This document shows positions 9,207 through 23,129 of a DNA stretch of 64,000 nt, in pieces. How positions within the stretch are numbered: the first letter of the stretch is position 1; each line of letters begins with the position of its first letter. The notes beneath the pieces were generated by a model, which saw only the letters and a list, made by a program, of their open reading frames with translations, did no database searches and was not told where the DNA came from. The DNA comes from Dyella sp. EPa41. Its GTDB lineage: Bacteria > Pseudomonadota > Gammaproteobacteria > Xanthomonadales > Rhodanobacteraceae. The stretch lies in contig NZ_BCPR01000003.1 in the NCBI RefSeq assembly GCF_016586165.1, forward strand, positions 62,001-126,000. Reading direction: 5' to 3'. The translations under genes and the position numbers were made by a program.

Positions 9207-10334
9207 ATGAGCAAGCGTGATTACTACGAAATCCTGGGTGTTGAACGGTCGGTCACCGAGGTCGAGCTGAAGAAGTCTTTCCGCCGCCTGGCGATGAAGT
9301 ACCACCCGGACCGCTGCCCGGACGATCCGCACGCGCAAGAGAAATTCAAGGAGGCCAAGGAGGCCTACGAAGTGCTGTCGGACGCGCAGAAGCGCGCGAT
9401 GTACGACCAGCATGGCCATGCCGCGTTCGAGAACGGCATGGGCGGTCGCGGCGGCGCCGGTTTCGGCGACATGGGCGACATTTTCGGTGACATCTTCGGC
9501 GACATTTTCGGCATGGGCGGCGGTGGCCGCGGTCGTGCGCGCCGTGGTTCCGACCTGCGCTACATCATGGAGCTCGATCTCGAAGAAGCCGTGTTCGGCG
9601 TCGAGAGGAAGATCGAGATTCCCACGCAGGTGAACTGCCAGCACTGCAACGGCACGGGTTCCGACGACGGCAAGACCGTCACCTGCAAGACCTGCGCAGG
9701 CCACGGCCGCGTGCGCATGCAGAACGGCATTTTCTCGATCCAGCAGGCCTGCCCGCATTGCGGCGGCAGCGGACAGACCATCGAGAAGCCCTGCAAGGAG
9801 TGCGATGGCGAAGGCCTGTTGCAGGAAACCCGCACGCTGTCGGTGAACATTCCCGCCGGCGTGGACAACGGTGACCGCATCCGGCTTACCGGCCAGGGCG
9901 AAGCCGGTCCCGGCGGTGCCGAGGCGGGCGATCTCTATGTGGAGGTGCGGGTGCGTGAGCACGCCATCTTCCAGCGCGAAGGCAACGACCTGCATTGCGA
10001 ATTGCCGATCCGCTTCTCGCAGGCGGCGCTGGGCGCCGAGCTGCAGGTGCCGACGCTGGAGGGCGAGGTGCCGATCAGCATTCCGCCGGAAACGCAGACC
10101 GGGCAGATGTTCCGCCTGCGCGGCCGCGGAGTGAAGTCGGTGCGCAGCAATCGCACCGGCGACCTGATCTGCCGCGTCGTGGTGGAAACGCCGGTGCGGC
10201 TGACCAAGCAGCAGCGCGAGTTGTTCGAACAGCTCGAAGCCACCTTTGCCGGTGGCGAAGCCGACAAGCACACGCCGCGCGCCAAGACCTGGGTTGATGG
10301 CGTGAAGCAGTTCTGGTCGCGCGTCACCTCGTAA
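9207..10334 (+). CDS. dnaJ: Chaperone protein DnaJ (Hsp40)
   Basis: 375 residues. The J domain is at the N-terminus ([12 protein letters not shown]) with the HPD triad at residues 33-35. A Gly/Phe-rich linker (about 75-110) follows, then four zinc-binding repeats [24 protein letters not shown] and CKECDGEG, and the C-terminal substrate-binding domains. It stimulates DnaK ATPase activity and delivers substrates. The ATG at 9207 has only a weak ribosome site. An 80-bp gap separates it from the four-helix bundle gene. Confidence 0.99.
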   Translation: MSKRDYYEILGVERSVTEVELKKSFRRLAMKYHPDRCPDDPHAQEKFKEAKEAYEVLSDAQKRAMYDQHGHAAFENGMGGRGGAGFGDMGDIFGDIFGDIFGMGGGGRGRARRGSDLRYIMELDLEEAVFGVERKIEIPTQVNCQHCNGTGSDDGKTVTCKTCAGHGRVRMQNGIFSIQQACPHCGGSGQTIEKPCKECDGEGLLQETRTLSVNIPAGVDNGDRIRLTGQGEAGPGGAEAGDLYVEVRVREHAIFQREGNDLHCELPIRFSQAALGAELQVPTLEGEVPISIPPETQTGQMFRLRGRGVKSVRSNRTGDLICRVVVETPVRLTKQQRELFEQLEATFAGGEADKHTPRAKTWVDGVKQFWSRVTS

Positions 10335-10476
10335 CTCCTTGCGCGGGTAAACGGCAGCAGCGGCCGGGAGCATGAACCAGGCCGCTGGTGGCCCCGCGTC
10401 CATGCGTGTACGGCGGCGGCAACAGGCAGTAGCATTTCGCCCTTCCTGTCCTGCTGCGCCGATCGCGGAGTCCTGA

Positions 10477-11280
10477 ATGCGCCATCCCGTTCGTCTCGCC
10501 ATCAATGGCGCCACCGGCCGCATGGGGCAGGCGCTCGTGCAACTGGTCAAGGGCGACCCGCGCTTCGTGCTGGTCGCCGCGGTGGCTTCGGCGAATTCCA
10601 CGCTGCTCGGACAACCCGTGTTCATGGGCGCGGACGCGCCGGTCTACACCAACGACTGGCCGGGCGCGGATGCGCTCGATGTGGTGATCGACTTCAGTGG
10701 TCCCGCCGGGCTCGCTGCGGCACTCACCTATTGCGAGTCGCATGGGGTGGCCCTGGTCACCGGTACCACGGGGCTCGATCCGACCTTTGGCCAGCGTTTG
10801 GCCGTCTCTTCGCAGCGCATCGCGTTGCTGCGTTCCGCCAACTTCAGCCTGGGCGTGGCCGTGCTGACGCGCCTGTTGCGGGAGGCCGCCGCGACCCTGC
10901 CGAGCTGGGACCTGGATATCTTCGAGGCGCATCACAACCGCAAGGAAGATGCGCCCTCAGGCACGGCGCTCGCTCTCGGTGAAGCCGCCGCGGACGCGCG
11001 CGGAACCTCGCTTGCCGAAAGCGGCGTGTATTCGCGTGAAGGCCGCACTGGCGCGCGCCAACCCGGGACCATCGGTTTTGCGGTGGTACGCGGCGGGGAC
11101 ATCGTGGGCGAGCACGAAGCATGGCTGATGGGGAAGGGCGAGCGCATCGAGCTCACCCATCGCGCCACCGACCGCTCGATCTTCGCGAGGGGTGCGCTGG
11201 AGGCAGCTCACTGGCTCGGCGGTCGCGAGCCCGGCGCCTATGACCTCGACGCCATGCTGAGCGAGCGCGCGTCGCGTTGA
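10477..11280 (+). CDS. dapB: 4-hydroxy-tetrahydrodipicolinate reductase DapB
   Basis: 267 residues. The dinucleotide-binding motif INGATGRMGQALVQ is at the N-terminus, followed by VVIDFSGPAG and VTGTTGL. The catalytic and substrate signature HHNRKEDAPSGTALALGEA is near residues 149-167, and GTIGFAVVRGGDIVGEHE matches the conserved C-terminal strand. It reduces hydroxy-tetrahydrodipicolinate with NAD(P)H in the lysine and diaminopimelate pathway, in the cytoplasm. It sits 142 bp downstream of dnaJ and 379 bp upstream of the exchanger gene; carA lies further on. Confidence 0.97.
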   Translation: MRHPVRLAINGATGRMGQALVQLVKGDPRFVLVAAVASANSTLLGQPVFMGADAPVYTNDWPGADALDVVIDFSGPAGLAAALTYCESHGVALVTGTTGLDPTFGQRLAVSSQRIALLRSANFSLGVAVLTRLLREAAATLPSWDLDIFEAHHNRKEDAPSGTALALGEAAADARGTSLAESGVYSREGRTGARQPGTIGFAVVRGGDIVGEHEAWLMGKGERIELTHRATDRSIFARGALEAAHWLGGREPGAYDLDAMLSERASR

Positions 11281-11423
11281 ACATGGCATGCCGGATGGCG
11301 TGACCGGGCGATGTGAACGTGGTGGAGCCCCTTCGAGGCGCCAACGGCTGGCAGCGGATCTGGCCATCGCCACGAATCGCAGGATTTCGCTTGTTCGGGC
11401 CGGTTGGCGCCGCTAAAATCATG

Positions 11424-11645
11424 GGGTTGTCATTGGGGAGTAGCCATCCTCACCCCGCGCAAACCCTGCCAGGTTGCGTATCCCAGAGGAATTCGCGTCA
11501 ACAGACTTGAAGCTTCGGCTTCATGGCGCGAATGGCCAACGACACCTTCGGTGTCGGCAGCCCGGCGAGACCTTTGGCCGCGACGCGCTCACCTTTGCCG
11601 GGCGAGCTCGCGTCGTCGAGCCAATGGTTTTCCGCTCGCCCGGCC
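11424..11645 (+). ncRNA. yybP-ykoY (Mn2+) riboswitch
   Basis: The leader contains the marks of this family: GGGGAGTAGCC near its 5' end (11436-11446), a central GCGTCAACAGACTT segment, and two CCTTTG-type 3' elements (AGACCTTTGG at 11571-11580 and CACCTTTGCC at 11590-11599). A perfect 10-bp stem, GCCGGGCGAG (11597-11606) with CTCGCCCGGC (11635-11644), ends just before the ribosome site of the downstream gene. It can serve as the expression platform because its 5' arm overlaps the last conserved segment. Known members bind Mn2+ and switch on Mn2+ export genes. The exact ends are approximate. Confidence 0.8.
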
Positions 11646-11658
11646 CTTGGAAAAAAAC

Positions 11659-12666
11659 ATGCTTACTGCGTTGTTGTTCCTGCTCTCGGCTGGCGCGATC
11701 TATCTTGCTTGCGAGTACTTCGTGAACGGCGTGGAGTGGTTCGGCCAGAAGCTCAACCTGGGCGCTACCGCCACGGGCACGATCCTCGCCGCATTCGGCA
11801 CCGCGCTGCCGGAAAGCGCGGTCACTTTCGTGGCCGTGATCCTGGGAAAGACGCCAGAACAGAAAGACATCGGCGTCGGCGCCGCGCTGGGTGGTCCGCT
11901 GGTGTTGGCCACGATCGCCTATGCCATCGTGGGCGTGGCGCTGTGGATGAATCGCCGTCGCCTGCAGCGGGCCGACAACCTGGTGCGCGTGGAACACGCG
12001 CGCTTGTCGCGGGACCAGGCGTGGTTCCTCGCCATCTTCGTGGTGAAGTGCTCCCTCGGCCTGATCGCCTTCGCCTTCAAGCCCTGGCTCGGCGTGCTGT
12101 TTCTTGCTGCCTACGCGCTGTACGTGTGGCGCGAATTGAAGAGCGACGACACCGCACCCGAAGAGGAAGTGCTCGAGCCGTTGAAGCTGCAGCCCAAGGC
12201 GGCGAATCCGTCGCTGTGGTGGGTGTCCGCGCAGACGGTGCTGGCGCTGGTGGTGATCGCCATCGCCTCGCATACGTTCGTGAAGCAGATCGAGGCGATC
12301 GGCGTGGCGCTGCAATTGTCGCCGCATCTGGTCGCGCTGGTGCTGAGCCCGGTCGCTACCGAGTTGCCGGAAACCATGAATGCGCTGATCTGGGTGCGTC
12401 AGGGCAAGGAACGGCTCGCGCTGGCCAACATTTCCGGCGCGATGATGATCCAGGCCACCATCCCCAGCTCACTCGCATTGTTTGCCACGCCCTGGCTGTT
12501 CGATGCGCCGCTGATGGTGGCCGGCGTGCTCACCGGCGTGGCCATCGTGTACCTGTGGTGGTTGTTCCGCCGCGGCCGCGTCGATGCGCGCTGGCTGGTG
12601 CCGGTGGGACTGCTCTATGGCGTGTTTGCCGGCTACATCGCCTGGCATTTCGGCAGCCACGCCTGA
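11659..12666 (+). CDS. CaCA-family cation exchanger, probable Mn2+/Ca2+ exporter
   Basis: 335 residues with about ten hydrophobic helices. It has two inverted repeat signatures, GTILAAFGTALPESAVTFVAV (near residue 40) and LSPVATELPETMNALIWVRQG (near residue 230), matching the alpha repeats of sodium/calcium exchangers. It is an inner membrane protein that exchanges a divalent cation for H+ or Na+. Control by a Mn2+ riboswitch suggests Mn2+ export (inference). The ATG at 11659 directly follows GGAAAAAAAC; a longer frame upstream would read through the riboswitch and is rejected. Confidence 0.85.
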   Translation: MLTALLFLLSAGAIYLACEYFVNGVEWFGQKLNLGATATGTILAAFGTALPESAVTFVAVILGKTPEQKDIGVGAALGGPLVLATIAYAIVGVALWMNRRRLQRADNLVRVEHARLSRDQAWFLAIFVVKCSLGLIAFAFKPWLGVLFLAAYALYVWRELKSDDTAPEEEVLEPLKLQPKAANPSLWWVSAQTVLALVVIAIASHTFVKQIEAIGVALQLSPHLVALVLSPVATELPETMNALIWVRQGKERLALANISGAMMIQATIPSSLALFATPWLFDAPLMVAGVLTGVAIVYLWWLFRRGRVDARWLVPVGLLYGVFAGYIAWHFGSHA

Positions 12667-12744
12667 GCGGCATGGAGTGCGCCGAAAGCGCCGGCGCCTC
12701 GTCGTTCATCCGGGATGCGAGCCGGTCTTGGCCGCGATGGCGCC

Positions 12745-13440
12745 TCAGTCCTTGTGGGCGGCGTTGCGATCGCGGCCGGCACCCAGCTTGCGGTCGAGCG
12801 AGCCGAAGAGCTTCTTGAAGGCGCGGGAGAACTTGCCGCGCTTGGTCTTGCGCAGCTTTTCCTCCTCGCTGGTGAGCCAGGCCACCTGGATCACGCGGCG
12901 CTCACCCTCGTAGGGCAGGTGGCCGTGGAAGGAGTTGTCGCAGCGCTTGAACACGGCAAATTCGCCGTACAGCGGCTTGAGCTCCGGTGCGACCATGTTG
13001 TCGATGTTGTCGATGCTGCCGAGGAAACGCAGGCAGCCGTCGCTGGTATCCGGCCACAGCGTGTTGAGATAGAGCAGGGCCGTGGCGACCTTGGACTTGC
13101 TGTCGGTGTGGATCGTGCCGTGGCGCTTGTTGAGCGAGCGACACAGGGTAATCAGCGTGGGGTACTGGCCAAGATCCGAAATGCCCAGGCGCTGCCCGAT
13201 GGCGCTGGCGAAGTCGGCGGAGCTCAGGCGCTGCACCAGCGCGTTGACGGACGGCCCGCAATCGCTGGGGTCATAGGGGAAGAAGCCGGCGCTCGCGTAG
13301 CGCGGGAAATCCCGCTCAAGATCGCCGCGGGCCTCGTCCGGCAGCTGGCCGTGGGCGATCAGGAAGGGGAAGGGCTCCAGCCGTACGTCCGTATCCGGTC
13401 GGTCGAGTCGGGAAGGATCGAGCAGTGCGGCTGTGTTCAT
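12745..13440 (-). CDS. 2OG-Fe(II) oxygenase
   Basis: 231 residues. The iron-binding facial triad is visible as His111-x-Asp113 (GTIHTDSKSK) and a distal His at 172 or 174 (NSFHGH), followed by Arg182, the usual 2-oxoglutarate contact, in EGERRVIQVAW. The rest fits the double-stranded beta helix fold of prolyl-hydroxylase-like enzymes; the substrate is unknown. The C-terminus is basic (KTKRGKFSRAFKKLF...). The start at 13440 (MNTAALLDPS) has a GGA five bases upstream; an ATG at 13449 is also possible. It is divergent from carA and convergent with the exchanger gene. Confidence 0.82.
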   Translation of the reverse strand: MNTAALLDPSRLDRPDTDVRLEPFPFLIAHGQLPDEARGDLERDFPRYASAGFFPYDPSDCGPSVNALVQRLSSADFASAIGQRLGISDLGQYPTLITLCRSLNKRHGTIHTDSKSKVATALLYLNTLWPDTSDGCLRFLGSIDNIDNMVAPELKPLYGEFAVFKRCDNSFHGHLPYEGERRVIQVAWLTSEEEKLRKTKRGKFSRAFKKLFGSLDRKLGAGRDRNAAHKD

Positions 13441-13652
13441 AGGGTCCATCTGAGAGCTGGGCGCGGCTAGTGTAACGCCCGCGAAGGGCGTCGTTGGACC
13501 TTCCGGGAGGGCAGATATTCCGCTGTTCCGGGTGGACAGAAAGGGGTCTTCCACCTATCATTGCCACCCGCCCTGAAACGTTCCTCGACCAAGGTCCACA
13601 AGCTGCCATGCAGCGGCTTGCGGACTTTGCTGCACCTAAAGGCGGCCCTCCC

Positions 13653-14781
13653 ATGCCTATTCCTGCTCTGCTTGCCCTCGAAGACGGCAGCGTATTCCAC
13701 GGCCACGCCGTGGGTGCGACTGGTGAAACCGTCGGCGAGGTGGTTTTCAACACCGCCATGACCGGCTACCAGGAGATCCTCACCGATCCCTCGTACGCCA
13801 AACAGATCGTTACCCTCACGTATCCGCACATCGGCAACACCGGCGTGAACGTCGAGGACGAAGAGTCCGATACCGTGCACGCCGCCGGCCTGATCGTTCG
13901 CGACGTGCCGCGTCGCGCGAGCAACTGGCGCAGCGCCGAAAGCCTGCCCGATTACCTCAAGCGCCATAACATCGTCGCCATCGCCGGCATCGACACGCGT
14001 CGCCTGACCCGCATCCTGCGCGACAAGGGCGCGCTCAACGGCTGCATCGTGGCCGGCGAGACGGTCGACGCCGAGGCCGCGCTGGCCAAGGCGCGCGCCT
14101 TCCCGGGCCTGAACGGCATGGACCTGGCCAAGGTGGTCAGCGTCGGTGAGTCCTACCCGTGGAACGAGGGCATCTACGACCTCGACCGCACGCGCTTCAA
14201 TCAGCCGTCCAAACGCTTCAAGGTCGTGGCTTACGACTATGGCGTGAAGTACAACATCCTGCGCCTGCTGGCCGAGCAGGGCTGCGACATCACCGTGGTG
14301 CCCGCGCAGACGCCGGCCGCCGACGTGCTGGCGATGAAGCCCGATGGCGTGTTCCTCTCCAACGGCCCCGGCGACCCGGCGGCCTGCGACTACGCCGTGG
14401 AAGCCACGCGCCAGTTCCTGGACGCGAAGATCCCGCTGTTCGGCATCTGCCTGGGCCACCAGATCATGGGCCTGGCCGTTGGCGCCAAGACGCTGAAGAT
14501 GAAGTTCGGCCACCACGGCGCGAACCATCCGGTGAAGGATCTCGACGACGGCCGCGTGCTGATTACCTCGCAGAACCACGGCTTCGCCGTCGATCCGGCC
14601 ACGCTGCCGGCGAACGTGCGCGTCACCCACACCTCGCTGTTCGATGGTTCGCTGCAGGGCTTCGCGCTCACCGACCGTCCTGCGTTCTGCTTCCAGGGCC
14701 ACCCGGAAGCGAGCCCGGGTCCGCACGACATCGGCTACCTGTTTGATCGTTTTGCCGCACTGATGCAGGAGGCCCGCACGA

Positions 14782-14789
<8 letters not shown>
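13653..14789 (+). CDS. carA: Carbamoyl-phosphate synthase small subunit
   Basis: 378 residues. The N-terminal domain has [40 protein letters not shown], and the C-terminal class I glutamine amidotransferase has the nucleophile motif [12 protein letters not shown] and the catalytic pair in [10 protein letters not shown]. It supplies ammonia from glutamine to CarB for arginine and pyrimidine synthesis. The start at 13653 ([13 protein letters not shown]) is preceded by an AAAGGCGG-like site. The 212-bp gap upstream contains a small hairpin (13473-13489), but no PyrR, ArgR or PurR site was recognised. The stop overlaps the carB start by 8 bp. Confidence 0.98.
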
Positions 14790-18005
<3,216 letters not shown>

Positions 18006-18009
<4 letters not shown>

Positions 18010-18485
18010 GTCGCGCTCCCATCACCAAGACGGGTTCAGAGCGTCTTCGCGGCGAGCTGGAGAAACTGAAGTCGAGCGATCGGCCGCGCATCATCGCGGC
18101 CATCGCCGAGGCCCGTGCGCACGGCGATCTCAAGGAGAACGCCGAGTACCACGCCGCGCGCGAGCAGCAGAGCTTCATCGAGGGCCGCATCGCCGAGCTG
18201 GAAGCAGCACTGTCCACCGCGGAAGTCATCGACGTCAGCCGCCTGGCGGCTGGCACTCGCGTGGTGTTTGGCGCTACGGTCGATCTGGAAGACGAGGAAA
18301 GCGGCGACGCGGTGACGTACCAGATCGTGGGTGACCTGGAAGCCGACATCAAGCAGCGTCTGATCGCGGTGTCGTCGCCCATCGCGCGTGCACTGATCGG
18401 CAAGAGCGAAGGCGACAGCTTCGAGTTCAAGGCGCCCAACGGCATCAAGCGCTACGAAATCACCGGCGTCCGCTACGCCGGGTAA
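18006..18485 (+). CDS. greA: Transcription elongation factor GreA
   Basis: 159 residues. An N-terminal coiled-coil hairpin ([57 protein letters not shown]) carries the D-x-x-E tip, and the C-terminal FKBP-like domain ends with [19 protein letters not shown]. GreA enters the RNA polymerase secondary channel and stimulates cleavage of backtracked transcripts. The ATG overlaps the carB stop, so carA-carB-greA is one operon, ended by the terminator at 18618. Confidence 0.98.
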
Positions 18486-18531
18486 GTGCGTCGCTGCTTG
18501 GCGCCACGCCGGGAGTTCGTCGCCGCATCCA

Positions 18532-18761
18532 GTAGGAGCGCACCCAGTGCGCGACCACGGAGCCTGGTGGTACCGCTTCGGCAGGTTGTCGTAGGCAGCA
18601 TGCTTCTCATGGATGAAGCAAAAAAGGCCGCGCAAGCGGCCTTTTTTTGCAGGTGCCGTACGGGCGAGATTCCAGGGTATCGACTGCAGGTGAACCGCCA
18701 CGCCAAGCGGAGGAATGGGAACGACGAGGCGCTGCGGTCGCGCACTGGGTGCGCTCCTACC
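18532..18761. repeat. REP palindrome pair in inverted orientation
   Basis: GTAGGAGCGCACCCAGTGCGCGACC at 18532-18557 and its reverse complement at 18735-18760 flank the greA terminator. The 352-bp space between greA and rpmJ therefore holds two REP copies and two terminators, and no gene was seen in it. Confidence 0.85.
18618..18650 (+). terminator. Bidirectional terminator after greA
   Basis: A perfect palindrome: A residues, GGCCGC-GCAA-GCGGCC and T residues, with A and T runs of seven on either side. It can end transcription from both directions. Confidence 0.92.
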
Positions 18762-18785
18762 ACTATCGGTGCGGGGCGGTGGCAA

Positions 18786-18815
18786 CAAAAAAGGGCCGCT
18801 CGCGCGGCCCTTTTC
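18786..18815 (-). terminator. Terminator of rpmJ
   Basis: On the minus strand GGGCCGC-(GCGA)-GCGGCCC is followed by six T residues, 22 bases after the rpmJ stop. Confidence 0.9.
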
Positions 18816-18837
18816 GTCGACTCATCGCAGCTAGGAA

Positions 18838-18963
18838 TTAGCGCTGACGGGCCTTGAAACGCGGGTTGCTCTTGCAGATCACGAACACCTTGCCGCGACG
18901 ACGCACAACCTTGCAGTCACGGTGCCGCGCCTTGGCGGACTTCAAAGAGGAAAGCACCTTCAC
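18838..18963 (-). CDS. rpmJ: Ribosomal protein L36, zinc-independent type B
   Basis: 41 residues from a GTG start: [18 protein letters not shown], then [23 protein letters not shown]. The pattern is that of the YkgO-type L36 paralogue. It keeps only two cysteines (DC-K and IC-K) and lacks the C-x2-C...C-x4-H zinc ribbon of the standard form, since RHRDC replaces CRNC and the final His is absent. It is a structural protein of the large ribosomal subunit. An AGGAG ribosome site lies just upstream on the minus strand, and promoter and terminator are both visible. In many bacteria such paralogues are under Zur control; no Zur box was recognised here. Confidence 0.93.
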   Translation of the reverse strand: MKVLSSLKSAKARHRDCKVVRRRGKVFVICKSNPRFKARQR

Positions 18964-19006
18964 GGCCAGCTCCTGAAACTAACGATAAGAAAAAGACAAG
19001 ACAGAA

Positions 19007-19035
19007 ATAGTAAACAATTTGCTGGCTTGACACAA
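19007..19035 (-). promoter_or_regulatory. Probable promoter of rpmJ
   Basis: On the minus strand TTGTGT (19035-19030), a 17-base spacer and TACTAT (19012-19007) make a moderate sigma-70 promoter about 45 bases before the GTG. The surrounding DNA is AT-rich for this genome. Confidence 0.5.
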
Positions 19036-19113
19036 GTCCTTGGGCCGCAGGACAAAAACGGCGCGCAGCTGGGCGATACAGGACCGCTCGCCGCCGCCCC
19101 TCAAGGCAAACGC

Positions 19114-20010
19114 CTACTCCGGCTCCGTCATGGCGCTAAGGAAACGACGGACCACCGGCGAAGGGTCGTCGACCCGGCTGGCAAGGGCGAGGAGCATATA
19201 GGCGTCCGGGTCCTCCAGCCGCAGGTAACTCACGCCCGGCAGGCTCACGGACCGCATGGACGCGGGCACCAGGGCGAGGCCCATGCCGGCGGCCACCAGC
19301 ACCAGCAGGCCATTGATCTGCTGGGCGTGCTGGCGGATCTGCGGGTGGAAGTTGGCCTTGGCCGCGATCTGGGCCAGGCGGTCGTACAGGGTGGCCGCCA
19401 GTTCACGGGGCTGGACCACGAAGGCCTCCATGGCCGCTTCACGCAGCCAGATGCTCTCCCGCCCGGCCAGGGGATGATTCGAGGGAAGAGCCAGCAGCAA
19501 GGGCTCGCGATCGATCACGTCCAGCCGCAGATGTCGCGCCATGCCGGGGTGTTCAGGCTCGTCGCGCACGAAGCCCACGTCCAATTCGCCTGCCAGCAGC
19601 GCCGCGTACTGCTGCTCGGTGTACATCTCGCTGAGGATCAGGCGCACCTGCGGCGCGAAGCTGCGATAGCGCAACAGGGTCTGGGGCAGGGCGGGGTGGA
19701 AGGTCACCGAGACCGTATAGGCCAGCCGCAGCTTCCCGCTGAACCCGGTGGCGGCATCGGCCATCTGGGCGCGGGCCTCCTCGGCCTTGTCCAGGATCTG
19801 GCGGGCCTGTTCGAGGAACAGTTTGCCGGGTTCGGTCAGGGAGACATTACGTTTGTTGCGCTCCAGCAGGCGGACCCCGAGATCGTTCTCAAGTGACTGT
19901 ATCTGCTGGGAAAGAGGGGGCTGCGAAATGTACAGGCGCTGGGCTGCGCGAGTGAAGCTCAGCTCCTCTGCGACCGTTACAAAATAACGAAGCTGACGGA
20001 AGTCGAACAT
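19114..20010 (-). CDS. LysR-family transcriptional regulator
   Basis: 298 residues. The N-terminal winged helix is MFDFRQLRYFVTVAEELSFTRAAQRLYISQPPLSQQIQSLENDLGVRLLERNKRNVSLTEPG, a very typical LysR DNA-binding domain, followed by a linker helix. The periplasmic-binding-like effector domain contains VRLILSEMYTEQQYAALLAGELDVGFVRDEPEH, similar to CatM/BenM-type members that sense aromatic compounds. The effector is unknown. Upstream is an AT-rich segment with AAATATATATTT (20050-20061) that may hold its operator. A small RNA candidate is read divergently from the same region, so the LysR protein may control it. Confidence 0.93.
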   Translation of the reverse strand: MFDFRQLRYFVTVAEELSFTRAAQRLYISQPPLSQQIQSLENDLGVRLLERNKRNVSLTEPGKLFLEQARQILDKAEEARAQMADAATGFSGKLRLAYTVSVTFHPALPQTLLRYRSFAPQVRLILSEMYTEQQYAALLAGELDVGFVRDEPEHPGMARHLRLDVIDREPLLLALPSNHPLAGRESIWLREAAMEAFVVQPRELAATLYDRLAQIAAKANFHPQIRQHAQQINGLLVLVAAGMGLALVPASMRSVSLPGVSYLRLEDPDAYMLLALASRVDDPSPVVRRFLSAMTEPE

Positions 20011-20078
20011 GGGAAGGCTTTAATATGGATATCGAATAAGTTGGGCCCTAAATATATATTTGTTTCTATAACGGGTCG

Positions 20079-20223
20079 ATCATAAGATGACTTCCGTCCC
20101 GCCACCGTCCCCTCCCCCCAGGTGGCGGCGACCCTCGCCCCGCTGCGACGCTATCCCCGCGATATCTGGTCTTCCTCCCCCCTGACCCATATCGACGCGT
20201 CGCCCAGCGGGGCGCTTTCTTTT
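20079..20223 (+). ncRNA. Candidate small RNA with C-rich hairpin loops (sX13-like architecture)
   Basis: The plus-strand segment after a TATAAC hexamer (20067-20072) has no ORF but forms two clear hairpins. In the first, CGCCACC/GGTGGCG (20100-20106 with 20121-20127) exposes a 14-base loop, GTCCCCTCCCCCCA. In the second, CGCGATAT with ATATCGACG (20158-20197) carries an inner GGTC/GACC stem with loop TTCCTCCCCCCT. A terminator-like stem CGCCC-AGCG-GGGCG and T-rich tract (20201-20223) follow. Exposed C-rich loops that pair with G-rich mRNA leaders are the known feature of sX13 in Xanthomonas. No good -35 box is present, so activation by the divergent LysR protein is plausible. Confidence 0.5.
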
Positions 20224-20230
20224 CCAGGCA

Positions 20231-20264
20231 CAACGCCCGGCCTTCGAGCCGGGCGTTGTTGTTT
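20231..20264 (+). terminator. Second terminator after the C-rich small RNA
   Basis: AACGCCCGG and CCGGGCGTT pair across a short loop and are followed by GTTGTTT. It lies eight bases after the first terminator-like structure. Confidence 0.75.
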
Positions 20265-20280
20265 CCGCGGTTTGCAATGT

Positions 20281-20359
20281 GTGGGAGCGCACCCTGTGCG
20301 CGACGGCCGAACGGGCCGAGATCCATATGGCTGCGGTCGCGCACACGGTGCGCTCCCAC
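20281..20359. repeat. Head-to-head REP pair
   Basis: GTGGGAGCGCACCCTGTGCGCGACG (20281-20305) faces its inverted counterpart (20334-20359), a typical REP doublet able to form a cruciform. It lies between the small RNA terminators and the 3' end of the dienoyl-CoA reductase gene. Confidence 0.85.
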
Positions 20360-20381
20360 GACGGCGCGGCGTGCAATGGCC

Positions 20382-22752
<2,371 letters not shown>

Positions 22753-23010
22753 TCAGCCCAGCAACTCGCGCACCAGCTCGATATAGCGTTGCATCGCCTC
22801 ATCTGCGGAAACGCCGCGCAGCTGCGCCCAGGCCTCGTACTTGGCGGTGCCTACGAAATCGAAGAAGCCTGGCTGGTCACCGTGGATGTCTCCCTCGGAG
22901 CCCTGCTTGTAGAGCGCGTAAAGCTTGAGCAGGGTGTCATTGTCCGGCCGCTGGCCAAGCCGCTGGATGTCTTCGGCGGCCTGTTCAAATTCACGGCGCA
23001 GATCGGTCAT
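22753..23010 (-). CDS. Acyl-CoA-binding protein
   Basis: 85 residues, the normal size of the family. DLRREFEQAAEDIQRLGQRPDNDTLLKLYALYKQGSEGDIHGDQPGFFDFVGTAKYEAWAQLRGVSADEAMQRYIELVREL follows the ACBP pattern, including KLYALYKQ, GxxxGxxPG and KYEAW. It binds long-chain acyl-CoA in the cytoplasm. The start at 23010 (MTDLRREF) matches family starts; a longer start at 23025 (MQVHT) is possible. Its position near fadH fits fatty acid metabolism. It is divergent from cmk with a 119-bp gap. Confidence 0.93.
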   Translation of the reverse strand: MTDLRREFEQAAEDIQRLGQRPDNDTLLKLYALYKQGSEGDIHGDQPGFFDFVGTAKYEAWAQLRGVSADEAMQRYIELVRELLG

Positions 23011-23129
23011 GGTGTGGACTTGCATGGTTCGGACGGACTTTAGGAGGGAGGTAACTGGACAACCCGCGTTCCGTGCGAGGACCAACGCGATAGCATATGC
23101 GTTTTCTTTCGCCGCCGTCAGGAGACCCC

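Noticed and set aside
11404-11658. Upstream extension of the cation exchanger
   Set aside because: It would translate the Mn2+ riboswitch; the ATG at 11659 gives a proper membrane N-terminus.
13441-13652. Riboswitch or attenuator in front of carA
   Set aside because: Only one small hairpin (13473-13489) is visible; no known pyrimidine- or arginine-responsive structure or T run.
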